64,000 bases of DNA from positions 1,116,001-1,180,000 of the forward strand of contig NZ_JADPKK010000022.1 in the NCBI RefSeq assembly GCF_023073915.1. Direction: 5' to 3'. Within the stretch, counting starts at the first letter, position 1; each line of letters opens with the position of its first letter. Made by a program: the position numbers and the translations under genes. The notes under the pieces were generated by a model that ran no database searches, was not told where the DNA came from, and worked only from the letters and a program-made list of their open reading frames with translations. Source of the stretch: Bradyrhizobium sp. 149. GTDB lineage: Bacteria; Pseudomonadota; Alphaproteobacteria; Rhizobiales; Xanthobacteraceae. Positions 16,010-23,930 of the stretch are shown one piece after another.

Positions 16010-16837
16010 CTAAAAACACAGCGTGGTGACGAGCTTGCCCTGCTTGTCCTTGATTGCATAGGGACAGCGCAGCCGCTCCAGCGCCTGCTTGGCATCCGCG
16101 TCGCCGAGCGCTGCGGCGCGTTCGTAATAGGATTTCGCGGCGTCCTTGTCCTTGGGCCCGCCGCGGCCTTCCTGCGCGAAGGCGCCCATTCGCTCCAGCG
16201 CGCCGGGATGGTTTTGCGCCGCCGCCTTCTCGAACAGCGCGCGCGCCGCGGCGTCGTCCTTCGCCCCGCTCGTGGCTTCGGAGAGCATCACGCCGAGCTG
16301 GTACTGCGCCTCCGCGTTGGTCTCGGCGGCCTTGCCGAGCAATGCGCGCGCCTGCGCGGGATCGGCCGGCGCGGCGCCGCCGCTGCCGCCGAGCGCGGCG
16401 AGATTGCTGACGCCGCGGGGATTGCCCGCCTGCGCCGCCTTCTCGAACAATTTGCGCGCCTGCGCTTCATCCCTGGCGACGCCGGAGCCGGTGCCATAGG
16501 CCACACCGAGCTCGACCATCGCGGCGCTCGATCCCTTGTCGGCGGCCTTGCGCCAGGCAGCCATTGCTTCCGCTGTCTGCCGGTTGGCCGCATAGGCGCG
16601 GCCGAGCGCGAACATCGCGCGCCGCGACGAGGGCGCGGCCTGCTTGCAGAATTTGATGGCGGTCGCAACGTCGGAGGCCGCAATCTCCGTCACGCCACTC
16701 AATTCGGCCGGCTTGTCGGGATCGCTGGGATCGGCCGCGACCCGGTCGCACAGGACGAGATCGGCCGATTGCGCATGCGCCGACAACGGCGCGGCAAGCG
16801 TGAGAAGGATGGCAACGTGGAAAGTCCGCATGAACAT
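16010..16837 (-). CDS. Sel1-repeat (TPR-like) periplasmic protein
   Basis: A 275-residue exported protein. A signal peptide occupies about residues 1-22 (hydrophobic run ending SAHAQ). From about residue 75 it is a chain of Sel1-like helical repeats of about 36 residues: motifs such as AMFALGRAYA, AMVELGVAYGTGSGV, AQARKLFEKAAQAG, AQYQLGVMLSEATSG and AARALFEKAAAQ recur at regular spacing, giving five to six repeats. Such solenoids act as protein-binding scaffolds. A Cys-containing tail (LRCPYAIKDKQG) closes the protein. ATG at 16835-16837 is preferred to a TTG overlapping the upstream stop. It lies just downstream of the ModA-like gene in the same direction, and the two may be co-transcribed. 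Confidence 0.8.
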   Translation of the reverse strand: MFMRTFHVAILLTLAAPLSAHAQSADLVLCDRVAADPSDPDKPAELSGVTEIAASDVATAIKFCKQAAPSSRRAMFALGRAYAANRQTAEAMAAWRKAADKGSSAAMVELGVAYGTGSGVARDEAQARKLFEKAAQAGNPRGVSNLAALGGSGGAAPADPAQARALLGKAAETNAEAQYQLGVMLSEATSGAKDDAAARALFEKAAAQNHPGALERMGAFAQEGRGGPKDKDAAKSYYERAAALGDADAKQALERLRCPYAIKDKQGKLVTTLCF

Positions 16838-16863
16838 CAGGTTGCGTCGCGGTCCCGGCAAAT

Positions 16864-17547
16864 TCAAGGCTCCAGTCCCGATTGGCGCAGCACGGGGACG
16901 ACCTCCGGTGATGCCAGATAGCGCAGCAGCCGGTCCGCGGCGTCGGCGTGCTCAGCGCTTGCCATGCGGCCGGCGGAGAACACGGCCGGCGTTTGCAGAT
17001 CGTGCGGGACCGGGCCGACCACCTCGATGCCGGCGACCTGCTTCAGTTCGCTGATCTGCTGCACGGCGAGGTCAGCCTCGCCGCTCACGAGCCGCTCTGC
17101 GGTAAAGCCCTGCTCGACGATAGTGGCTTTGGCGTTGATCTCTGCCGCGATCCCCATCTGCGCGATCAACCGGGCGAAATAGACGCCACTCGCGCCCAGC
17201 CGCGAATAGGCCACGGACCGCGCTGCGAGCAGCGTGTGGCGCAGCGCGGATGCAGTGGCGATGTCGGGATGCGCTTGCCCTGCCCGCACTGCGATGCCAA
17301 CGAAGGAACGCGCGAGATTGGCCGCGCTTTCGCCGATCACGCGGCTCTCGCCGATCATCTCGTCGAGCCCTTCGCGGGTGAGGATCACGAGATCGGCGGC
17401 CTCACCGTCGCGCAAGCGCTTGAGCAGTGCCAGGGTCGGCGCGAAATCGGCATCGATGCGGACGCCAGTCGCGGTCTCGTATGCAGAGGACAGGCTGCGC
17501 ATCGCGCCCATCAGGCCGAGCGTCGAGAGCATGCGAACATTTTCCAT
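16864..17547 (-). CDS. ModA-like substrate-binding protein without signal peptide
   Basis: A 227-residue protein of the bacterial extracellular solute-binding family 11 (molybdate/ModA-like) fold: MRSLSSAYETATGVRI, DADFAPTLALLKRLRDGEAADLVILT and GEADLAVQQISELKQVAG are typical blocks. True ModA proteins have a signal peptide; this one starts directly with the domain (MENVRMLSTLGLMGAMRSL) and should stay in the cytoplasm, as in a group of related proteins that stand alone without an ABC permease. No modB or modC genes are near. It lies 18 bases after a GrlR-family gene and 26 bases before the Sel1 gene, so the three probably form one transcript. Ligand unknown. Confidence 0.78.
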   Translation of the reverse strand: MENVRMLSTLGLMGAMRSLSSAYETATGVRIDADFAPTLALLKRLRDGEAADLVILTREGLDEMIGESRVIGESAANLARSFVGIAVRAGQAHPDIATASALRHTLLAARSVAYSRLGASGVYFARLIAQMGIAAEINAKATIVEQGFTAERLVSGEADLAVQQISELKQVAGIEVVGPVPHDLQTPAVFSAGRMASAEHADAADRLLRYLASPEVVPVLRQSGLEP

Positions 17548-17565
17548 AAGCGATTCCTGTCGCGA

Positions 17566-18267
17566 TCAGGCGCGGTGCATCAGCTTGAGCGCGGCGGTCA
17601 GGCGCAGGCTGCGCTTGCCGGCGAGCGCCGTGGCCTCCAGCACTGCCTGCTCGGCATCATAAGTGCCTGAGAAGCCGATGCCGACCTCGTGGCCGCCGAA
17701 GATCGGATCGTCCTTGGCCGGCGTGTGCTCCTGATTGAGGATCTGGCCCTTCCAGCGCCCGTTGGCGGCGGTGTAGCTGCCGAGATAGTAGAACGATGCG
17801 TCGCCGCCGAGGACGCGACCCCTGTTGAGCAGCATCACGCCGGTGAGGCCGCCGTCGACGCCATCGAGCATGCGCACATGCACCGAGTAGAGCCCGTCGG
17901 CGATGCCGGCCTCGCCGACGCCGCCGGCGATCGGCACCTCGTCTTCGGTGATCGGCGTCATCAACGACTGGAACGACACGCCGGGCAGCTCCTTGAGCTC
18001 GCCCTTGAAGCGATAGAGATCGCCGTCGGCCCAGCCCTTGGCAAGCAGGGTGGCATCGTCGGTGCCGGCCATGGCGCGGTAGTTCGGATCGGGGTTATGA
18101 CGGACGGTCTTGATCACGATGTCGACGCCGGCTTCGGTCTTGGCGTAGGTGCCGATATGGGCAAAGGCCGAATTGCCGCCGAGCATCTTGCCGTCGCCGG
18201 CATGCATCACGCTCCGGCCGACCGTGTCGCCGAGCTGAAATCTCACCTTGTAGAAGCCTTCAAACAC
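17566..18267 (-). CDS. GrlR-family protein, two-domain (second intact copy)
   Basis: A 233-residue paralogue of 14874-15578. Domain 1 (about 1-110) starts FEGFYKVRFQLGDTVGRSVM and carries MLGGNSAFAHIGTY; domain 2 (about 128-233) carries GLYSVHVRMLDGVDGGLTGVM and VLGGDASFYYLGSY, then LNQEHTPAK and a KLMHRA end. The two domains within the protein are recognisably alike, pointing to an ancestral internal duplication. The start is a GTG at 18265-18267; the homologous position in the other copy also lacks ATG. It heads a probable transcript with the ModA-like and Sel1 genes. Role unknown; GrlR in enteropathogens sequesters the activator GrlA, but no such partner is visible here. Confidence 0.8.
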   Translation of the reverse strand: MFEGFYKVRFQLGDTVGRSVMHAGDGKMLGGNSAFAHIGTYAKTEAGVDIVIKTVRHNPDPNYRAMAGTDDATLLAKGWADGDLYRFKGELKELPGVSFQSLMTPITEDEVPIAGGVGEAGIADGLYSVHVRMLDGVDGGLTGVMLLNRGRVLGGDASFYYLGSYTAANGRWKGQILNQEHTPAKDDPIFGGHEVGIGFSGTYDAEQAVLEATALAGKRSLRLTAALKLMHRA

Positions 18268-18384
18268 CAGCCGTCCCCGGCCCTGCGCGCATCCAGACGC
18301 ACTCTATCCCGCTTTCCGCGGCGATGGACAAGTTTCCCGCGATCGAGGCCCGAGGGACCACAGCAACGGCGGTCAACAGAAATA

Positions 18385-18419
18385 GAAAAATCCGCCGAAG
18401 CCTTTCGGCTTCGGCGGAT
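18385..18419 (-). terminator. Rho-independent terminator of glnII
   Basis: A perfect 13-bp stem (18390-18402 with 18407-18419) closes a four-base loop and, read on the minus strand, is followed by TTTTTCTATTTC. It is the strongest terminator in the window and lies just downstream of the glnII stop. Confidence 0.92.
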
Positions 18420-18464
18420 CGAAGTCCAACCCGGGCCAGCCCCCCAGCCCGGGCCGGGAGGATC

Positions 18465-19499
18465 TTAGGCGGCGGCCTTCTTGTCGGCCGGCACGGAGGC
18501 GATCGTCTTCAGGATCTGCGAAGCGATCTGGTATGGGTCGCCCTGCGAGTTCGGACGGCGGTCTTCCAGATAGCCCTTGTAGCCGTTGTTGACGAAGGAG
18601 TGCGGCACGCGGATCGAGGCACCGCGATCGGCAATACCGTAGCTGAACTTGTTCCACGGCGCGGTCTCGTGCTTGCCGGTCAGACGCTTGTCGTTGTCCG
18701 GGCCGTAGACGGCGATGTGGTCCATCAGGTTCCTGTCGAAGGCCGCCATCAGCGCCTCGAAGTACTCCTTGCCGCCGACTGTACGCATGTACTCGGTCGA
18801 GAAGTTGGCATGCATGCCGGAGCCGTTCCAGTCGGTGTCGCCGAGCGGCTTGCAGTGGAACTCGATGTCGATGCCGTACTTCTCGGTCAGGCGCAGCATC
18901 AGGTAGCGGGCCATCCACATTTCGTCAGCGGCCTTCTTGGAGCCTTTGCCGAAGATCTGGAATTCCCACTGGCCCTTCGCGACTTCCGCGTTGATGCCTT
19001 CATGGTTGATGCCGGCAGCCAGGCAGAGGTCAAGATGCTCTTCGACGATCTTGCGGGCGACATCGCCGACGTTCGAGAAGCCGACGCCGGTGTAGTACGG
19101 ACCCTGGGGCGCCGGATAGCCGGAGGCCGGGAAACCGAGCGGACGGCCGTCCTTGTAGAAGAAGTATTCCTGTTCGAAGCCGAACCAGGCGCCGGAATCG
19201 TCGAGGATGGTGGCGCGCTTATTGGTCGAGTGCGGGGTCTTGCCGTCGGGCATCATGACTTCGCACATCACGAGCACGCCATTGGTGCGGGCGGCATCCG
19301 GGAACACCGCGACCGGCTTCAGCACGCAATCGGAGCTGTGGCCTTCAGCCTGCTGGGTGGAGGAGCCATCGAAGCCCCAGAGCGGAAGCTGCTCAAGCGT
19401 CGGGAATGACGCGAATTCCTTGATCTGAGTTTTGCCGCGCAAGTTCGGAGTCGGCGTATATCCGTCGAGCCAGATGTACTCGAGCTTATACTTGGTCAT
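18465..19499 (-). CDS. glnII: Glutamine synthetase type II (eukaryotic-type GSII)
   Basis: Forms glutamine from glutamate, ammonia and ATP. The 344-residue length and motifs identify the eukaryotic-type GSII found in rhizobia beside the usual GSI: the N-terminal YIWLDGYTPTPNLRGKT, the Glu-containing WFGFEQEYFFY, GINAEVAKGQWEFQ and the ATP-site HANFSTEYMR. It lacks the adenylylation loop of GSI, so control is mainly at transcription. A sigma-54 promoter fits 87 bases upstream and a strong terminator follows, giving a monocistronic unit. In Bradyrhizobium glnII is known to be NtrC- and sigma-54-dependent. Divergently lies a DUF2735 gene, a partner remembered from related genomes. Confidence 0.96.
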   Translation of the reverse strand: MTKYKLEYIWLDGYTPTPNLRGKTQIKEFASFPTLEQLPLWGFDGSSTQQAEGHSSDCVLKPVAVFPDAARTNGVLVMCEVMMPDGKTPHSTNKRATILDDSGAWFGFEQEYFFYKDGRPLGFPASGYPAPQGPYYTGVGFSNVGDVARKIVEEHLDLCLAAGINHEGINAEVAKGQWEFQIFGKGSKKAADEMWMARYLMLRLTEKYGIDIEFHCKPLGDTDWNGSGMHANFSTEYMRTVGGKEYFEALMAAFDRNLMDHIAVYGPDNDKRLTGKHETAPWNKFSYGIADRGASIRVPHSFVNNGYKGYLEDRRPNSQGDPYQIASQILKTIASVPADKKAAA

Positions 19500-19586
19500 T
19501 GAGCCTCTCTGTAGATGATGCGAAAGGTGGGGGCCGTAGGCCCCCGCACGATTGTTTACCCGGCCAACATCGGCCGACCCCTCACA

Positions 19587-19602
19587 AGCATTTAACGTGC
19601 CA
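19587..19602 (-). promoter_or_regulatory. Sigma-54 promoter of glnII
   Basis: On the minus strand the sequence is TGGCACGTTAAATGCT, against consensus TGGCACG-N4-TTGCW: the -24 GG and -12 GC dinucleotides are present with the required 10 bases between them and only one consensus position differs. Transcription would start near 19576, leaving a leader of about 77 bases. NtrC-type half-sites (GCACC/GGTGC) occur upstream at 19690-19694, 19707-19712 and 19757-19762, but no full NtrC dyad is clear. Confidence 0.85.
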
Positions 19603-20033
19603 AAAGGCCGCAGCGCGGGAGGTTTTCCACCGCGGCCGGCCTCACCTCGCTCCCGGCAGATCGTCCACCGCGCCGTGCGTCATAGCGGCGCACCTTTGCG
19701 TGAAGCTGCACCGCAAAAATCCTGCGGAAAACGCCCGATTCTGGAGCAGGCAGCTTGGTGCCGCAGGTTGCCGATGAAACGCGCATCAACGTCCGGCAAT
19801 ATTTGCCAAGTCTGTGCCCGTCGCCCGCAACCTTCGCAACGACCCACGCGTTAGCCACCCGACCGCTGCCTTAGAGGAAGCAGAATGCAGCCTGCCTACA
19901 AAATAGGCCAAGGCTGATTTCCTTTTCAGCACTTTGCATTTCGGAATGCACGGCCGATATCGGGATTCCAGTAACCACAAGCCAACGAGTCGGGCGCACC
20001 ATGGAGGCCGCTGCGATCTCGGGAGATACCGCA
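19603..20033. promoter_or_regulatory. Long divergent control region, glnII / DUF2735
   Basis: About 430 bp upstream of the glnII promoter and before the DUF2735 start. No gene was found. It holds scattered NtrC-like half-sites (see the promoter entry) and is more AT-rich near 19890-19940. A second sigma-54 site facing the DUF2735 gene was looked for but not found: CAGCACTTTGCA near 19928 lacks the GG and has wrong spacing. Confidence 0.45.
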
Positions 20034-20237
20034 ATGATGAACAATGGACTGAGTCACGGATCCGCACAGATCTACCAATTCCCGGTCGGGGGCCGCGCGG
20101 CTCTCGGGGGGCGCCGCAACGGTGAGACCCGCCTTCCCGCCGACCACGCCTCGCTCCCCGTGAACGAGACGATTTGCAGTGGCAGCTGGTACCACCAGGA
20201 AGCAGTCGATGAAGCCAAGCCGAAATGGGATCGCTGA
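20034..20237 (+). CDS. DUF2735 small protein
   Basis: A 67-residue protein with the conserved SAQIYQFPVGGRAALGG block near the N-terminus and an SGSWYHQEAVDEAKP block at the C-terminus, both characteristic of DUF2735. No signal peptide or membrane segment is present. The tandem ATGs at 20034 and 20037 follow GGGAGA; an upstream in-frame ATG at 20001 adds residues unlike the family. DUF2735 genes are remembered as neighbours of glnII in rhizobia, which suggests a role in nitrogen control, but no function is known. A Rho-independent terminator at 20292-20327 ends the transcript. Confidence 0.8.
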   Translation: MMNNGLSHGSAQIYQFPVGGRAALGGRRNGETRLPADHASLPVNETICSGSWYHQEAVDEAKPKWDR

Positions 20238-20291
20238 TGCCTGCGTTCGGTTCAATACCGCCGCGTGCTCTCGATGCCGGGCGTCGGTTTG

Positions 20292-20327
20292 AAAAAGGGT
20301 CGGAACAACGGTGTTTCGGCCCTTTTT
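20292..20327 (+). terminator. Rho-independent terminator after the DUF2735 gene
   Basis: A 14-bp stem (20292-20305 with 20314-20327), with two G-U wobbles, closes an 8-base loop and ends in TTTTT at 20323-20327. Confidence 0.8.
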
Positions 20328-20384
20328 GATTCCGGACTCGATTGTAGGATTATATGCCCGCGCAAACCGTGACCGCCGCTTCAG

Positions 20385-21149
20385 ATGCTTGACCAAGACA
20401 CGTCCCCAAAAGACCCCCCTGCCCGCCATCTCGCGCTGCAAGGCGCCAGCAATTTTCGCGACCTCGGCGGCTATCCGACCGCAGATGGCCGTACCACGCG
20501 CTGGCGGCATATCTTCCGCTCCAACCATCTCGGCCAGCTTACCGCTGCCGATATCAAGATCGTCCGCGCGCTCCGCGTGCGCAGCGCCTTCGATTTTCGC
20601 GGCATCGAGGAGCGCGCAGCGGGCGTCTGCGTGGTCGACGAGATCGCCGTGCATTCACTGCCGATCGAGCCGACGGTCGTGGCCGCGCTGCGCGCCGAGC
20701 TTGCCAGAGGCAGGCTGACCGCGGCAGTCGCGCTCGAACTCATGCGCGAATCCTATCGCAACTATGTCCGCCACAACACGGCCAGTTTCCGCAAGCTGTT
20801 CGGGCATCTCCTTGAGGACCGCGCGCCGCTCGTCATTCACTGCACCGCCGGCAAGGACCGCACCGGCTTTGCCAGCGCGCTGATCCTGCATGCGCTCGGC
20901 GTAGCCGACGAGGTCATTGCCGAGGACTACCTCTTGACCAATCGGCACTACAAGCGCGACGCATCAAACGTGTCGGATCTTCCCACAGACGTTCTCGACG
21001 CAATCGGCAATGTCGAGGCCTCGTATCTTGCCGCTGCTTTCGAGGCCGTGGGTAGCGAGTATGGCGATCTCGAAACCTACTTGCGCGAGGGCCTCAAGCT
21101 CGGCACACCGGAGCGGACCGCGCTGAAGGCACGTTATCTGCAATCGTGA
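20385..21149 (+). CDS. Tyrosine/dual-specificity protein phosphatase
   Basis: A 254-residue cytoplasmic phosphatase of the bacterial Y_phosphatase3 type. The P-loop HCTAGKDRTG lies at 152-161, with nucleophile Cys153 and Arg159; the N-terminal ASNFRDLGGY signature (21-30) and the general-acid region are also present. Relatives dephosphorylate phosphotyrosine proteins, or in some cases phosphoinositides. The Asp after Lys in the P-loop (GKDRTG) is typical of this phosphoinositide-capable group. No signal peptide. It precedes an SDR gene by 37 bases on the same strand, so they may be co-transcribed, though no functional link is obvious. Confidence 0.85.
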   Translation: MLDQDTSPKDPPARHLALQGASNFRDLGGYPTADGRTTRWRHIFRSNHLGQLTAADIKIVRALRVRSAFDFRGIEERAAGVCVVDEIAVHSLPIEPTVVAALRAELARGRLTAAVALELMRESYRNYVRHNTASFRKLFGHLLEDRAPLVIHCTAGKDRTGFASALILHALGVADEVIAEDYLLTNRHYKRDASNVSDLPTDVLDAIGNVEASYLAAAFEAVGSEYGDLETYLREGLKLGTPERTALKARYLQS

Positions 21150-21186
21150 GCGGCCGTAAATCTTCGGCGGCCGTGCCGGGAGAACG

Positions 21187-21870
21187 ATGATGCAAGGCAA
21201 GGTTCTGATCGTGACCGGAGCACTCGGCGCACTTGGGAAAGTCGTCGCCGAAACCGCACAGTCGCGCGGCGCACGCGTGGCCGGCATCGACCATGCGCCC
21301 TCGCAAATCTCCGCGACGCCTGAGCGCATCGAGATCGGCGGCGTCGATCTGTCCGACGCAGCACAAGCGAAGACGGCGGTGGATGCGGCAGCAAGACACT
21401 TTGGCAAGCTCGATGCGCTGATCAACATCGCCGGCGGCTTCGCCTTCGAGACCGTGAGCGACGGCGACATCAAGACATGGCAGCGCATGCATGCGCTCAA
21501 CGTGCTGACGGCGCTCAACGCCTCGCACGCGGCGCTGCCGCATCTGGCCGCGTCCAAGGCTGGCCGTATCGTCAATATCGGCGCCATGGGCGCGCTTCAG
21601 GCCGGCTCCGGCATGGGCCCCTATGCGGCGTCGAAAGCCGGCGTCCATCGCCTCACCGAGGCGCTCGCGAGCGAGTGGAAAGGCAAGGTGACCGTGAACG
21701 CGGTGCTGCCCTCGATCATCGACACCAAGGCCAATCGCGCCGACATGCCGAAAGCCGACTTCGCCAAATGGGTGACGCCGCAGGAGCTCGCCGAAGTCAT
21801 CCTGTTCCTCGCCAGCGATGCCGGAAGCGGCGTCACCGGCGCGCTGATCCCGGTCGCCGGACGGGTGTAG
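21187..21870 (+). CDS. Short-chain dehydrogenase/reductase
   Basis: A 227-residue SDR. The Rossmann nucleotide motif appears as TGALGALGK (about 10-18), the NIAGG motif about 84-88, the catalytic Ser in NIGAMGALQAGSGM and the YAASK catalytic Tyr-Lys pair near 149-153. The cofactor preference is not clear: a conserved Asp in VAGIDHAP at the end of the second strand favours NAD(H). Tandem ATGs at 21187 and 21190 follow GGGAG. Substrate unknown. Confidence 0.88.
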   Translation: MMQGKVLIVTGALGALGKVVAETAQSRGARVAGIDHAPSQISATPERIEIGGVDLSDAAQAKTAVDAAARHFGKLDALINIAGGFAFETVSDGDIKTWQRMHALNVLTALNASHAALPHLAASKAGRIVNIGAMGALQAGSGMGPYAASKAGVHRLTEALASEWKGKVTVNAVLPSIIDTKANRADMPKADFAKWVTPQELAEVILFLASDAGSGVTGALIPVAGRV

Positions 21871-21982
21871 TTGCATACCGGTTTGGCTGTCGCTGCGCCG
21901 GCTCCGATTCAATCGGAGGCAGGAAACCTCTACACTGCCCGCAACTGATTCTCCGATCGGACGTGACATTCGGAAGCTTTCT

Positions 21983-22669
21983 TTGGAAACCACGCTCTAT
22001 CTGCCTGTCAAACGCTTCCTCGAAGAGCTCGGCTTCACGGTCAAGGGCGAGATCGGCGGCTGCGATCTCGTGGGCCTCAGCGCCGGCGATCCGCCTGTCG
22101 TGGTGATTGGCGAGCTCAAGCTGACCTTCAATCTCGAGCTGATCCTTCAGGCGGTCGATCGCGCACCGGCCGGCGACGAGGTCTGGATTGCCGCAAAGAT
22201 GTCCGCGCGCGGCAAGGGGCGCGAGACCGACGCGCGCTATCGCAATCTTTGTCGCCGCCTCGGATTCGGCATGCTCGGGGTGACCGACCGCGGTCAGGTC
22301 GAGGTGCTGGTGAAGCCGCCGACGACAGCGCCGCGCCGCGAACCGAAGCTCCGTTCGCGCCTCGTCACAGAGCATCAGCGCCGCCAGGGCGATCCGGTGC
22401 TGGGCGGCAGCACCCGCGCGCCGATCATGACGGCCTACCGGCAGCAGGCGCTGGCCTGCGCCTCGGAGCTTGCAACAGGGCCGCGGCGGGTGAGCGAATT
22501 GCGCCAACGCTGTCCCGATGCCGGCAAGATCATGCTTAACAATGTGTATGGCTGGTTCGAACGCACTGAGCGGGGAATTTACGGGCTGACGGAAGCGGGC
22601 CACGCGGCGCTGAAACGCTGGCCACAACAGCGGGTTGAGGTTGCTGCCGGTGTCGCGTCACCGCCCTGA
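21983..22669 (+). CDS. DUF2161 family protein (putative PD-(D/E)XK nuclease fold)
   Basis: A 228-residue protein. The N-terminal half has a restriction-endonuclease-like pattern: YLPVKRFLEELGFTVKGEIGGCDLVG followed by VVVIGELKLTF, in which the D of GCDLVG and the E-x-K of GELKL match a PD-(D/E)XK active site. The C-terminal third (SELATGPRRVSELRQ ... GIYGLTEAG) looks like a winged-helix domain. The family is annotated DUF2161; no substrate is known. It may act in DNA repair or defence but stands alone here. The start is a TTG at 21983 with GGAAG upstream; no in-frame ATG occurs before the conserved region. Confidence 0.72.
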   Translation: METTLYLPVKRFLEELGFTVKGEIGGCDLVGLSAGDPPVVVIGELKLTFNLELILQAVDRAPAGDEVWIAAKMSARGKGRETDARYRNLCRRLGFGMLGVTDRGQVEVLVKPPTTAPRREPKLRSRLVTEHQRRQGDPVLGGSTRAPIMTAYRQQALACASELATGPRRVSELRQRCPDAGKIMLNNVYGWFERTERGIYGLTEAGHAALKRWPQQRVEVAAGVASPP

Positions 22670-22764
22670 CACCCAACCGGTGCATAGCTGAGATGCCACA
22701 CCGATTTCATATTGCAATGCAACATATACGGCACTAGGTATCCCGGCATCGAAACGAGGCCGTT

Positions 22765-23070
22765 ATGAACGCAGATTGGAATACCAAATATGGCACGCGG
22801 CGCGTGCGCCACGATCCCCCGACCCTGGACGAGGCGATCTTCGCCGCCGTCGGCATCACCGACGATCAGGAGCAGCAGGCCGAGATCGCGGCAGCCCTGA
22901 TGGGGATGCCGCTTGATGTCGTTCAGGCCGAGGTGAAGAAACAGGTCCGCACCAACAGCCGCATCACCTCGACGCGCGTGATCGCCGGCGAACAGGGCGC
23001 GCAGCGCTCGGTGGTGGTCGAACGCCGTGTCGTGCGTCGCTTCGGCAACGACAAGCGCACCGGCACCTGA
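22765..23070 (+). CDS. Conserved hypothetical protein
   Basis: A 101-residue, charged, cytoplasmic protein not recognised as a known domain. The N-terminal third (TLDEAIFAAVGITDDQEQQAEIAAALMGMP) looks helical, and the C-terminal third is basic with a VVVERRVVRRFG stretch. Third-position GC and codon use match neighbouring genes, and a strong terminator follows 30 bases after the stop, so it is a real single-gene unit. Function unknown. Confidence 0.75.
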   Translation: MNADWNTKYGTRRVRHDPPTLDEAIFAAVGITDDQEQQAEIAAALMGMPLDVVQAEVKKQVRTNSRITSTRVIAGEQGAQRSVVVERRVVRRFGNDKRTGT

Positions 23071-23096
23071 GCGCCTAGTTCCCTATTTCCAAATCG

Positions 23097-23128
23097 AAAG
23101 CGGACCGGCTTTACCGGTCCGCTTTTTT
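23097..23128 (+). terminator. Rho-independent terminator
   Basis: Perfect 9-bp arms GCGGACCGG (23100-23108) and CCGGTCCGC (23114-23122), extended by three A-T pairs, followed by TTTTTT. It also lies at the end of the convergent GNAT gene. Confidence 0.9.
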
Positions 23129-23150
23129 GATTCCAGTCGGCTTTTTCAGG

Positions 23151-23780
23151 TCAGGCGGCGCGATTGCCATACATGCTGGAGATGATCTTCCAGCAAGTCG
23201 AGTTGAAGCTGAGAAGAGCGCGCCCGGCCGTGAATGGCGAGGCTGCGAGATCAGCGAGTTCGTCTTCGGGCGCCTTGGCGAGATCAATCGTGCCGGTCGA
23301 TTCGCCGTGACGGAATTGCAGATGCGCCCCGAACTTCCTGGCGAGCGCTCGCATCGCGTGATTCTCGGCGCCAGTGGTGATGCGCAGGCGCTTGTAGCCT
23401 TTCCAGCGCGCTTCCGCGATCAGGCGGCTGAACAGCACGGTGCCGACATTCTGGCGCCGCGCCGAGGCTTCCACGCTGAAGGCGACCTCGGGCAGCGAAT
23501 CGCTCTCGGGCGGATGCAGCTCGGCCGCACCGCGGACCACGCCGTCAACGATGTAGGCGACGATCACGGTGCCGTCCTCGGCACAGCGGGCGGCGTAACG
23601 CTCGATAAAGCTGTCGTCTAGAAAACCGTTGAAACGGTCGTGCCGGCTTTCGGCGTCGAGCCTCAGCAGGTGATCGCGCAAGAGCGGCAATTCTTCCTGC
23701 TGGCTCAAGGTCCGCACATAGCCCTGAACGGACTTCGGGCGGTTGGTTTCTTCAGGTTCCAGATCTGCTGCAAGTGACAA
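23151..23780 (-). CDS. GNAT family N-acetyltransferase
   Basis: A 209-residue acetyl-CoA-dependent acyltransferase. The acetyl-CoA binding strand-loop is seen as VEASARRQNVGTVLFSRLIAEA (about 103-124; R-x2-N-x-G-T form of motif A) and the following RLRITTGAENHAMRALARKFGA. The N-terminal extension (about 1-30) is charged and probably disordered. The start is a TTG at 23778-23780 with GAGGAG 7 bases upstream; no nearer ATG exists. Substrate unknown. It is convergent with the hypothetical gene at 22765. Confidence 0.82.
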   Translation of the reverse strand: MSLAADLEPEETNRPKSVQGYVRTLSQQEELPLLRDHLLRLDAESRHDRFNGFLDDSFIERYAARCAEDGTVIVAYIVDGVVRGAAELHPPESDSLPEVAFSVEASARRQNVGTVLFSRLIAEARWKGYKRLRITTGAENHAMRALARKFGAHLQFRHGESTGTIDLAKAPEDELADLAASPFTAGRALLSFNSTCWKIISSMYGNRAA

Positions 23781-23930
23781 GTCAAAACTCCTCTTGGTGT
23801 CCCTCGAGGAGGCGTTCGAATCCCTAGGCCTCCAATATTGTGCGTCGCAACAAATTTTTCAAGACGGGAACCTGCCCAAGTTTTGAGCATCGGAGGCGAC
23901 CAATTCGTTAACGAAATCAAGCCCCCGTAT

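Noticed and set aside
19920..19945. Second sigma-54 promoter facing the DUF2735 gene
   Set aside because: CAGCACTTTGCA lacks the essential -24 GG and the spacing to GC is wrong.
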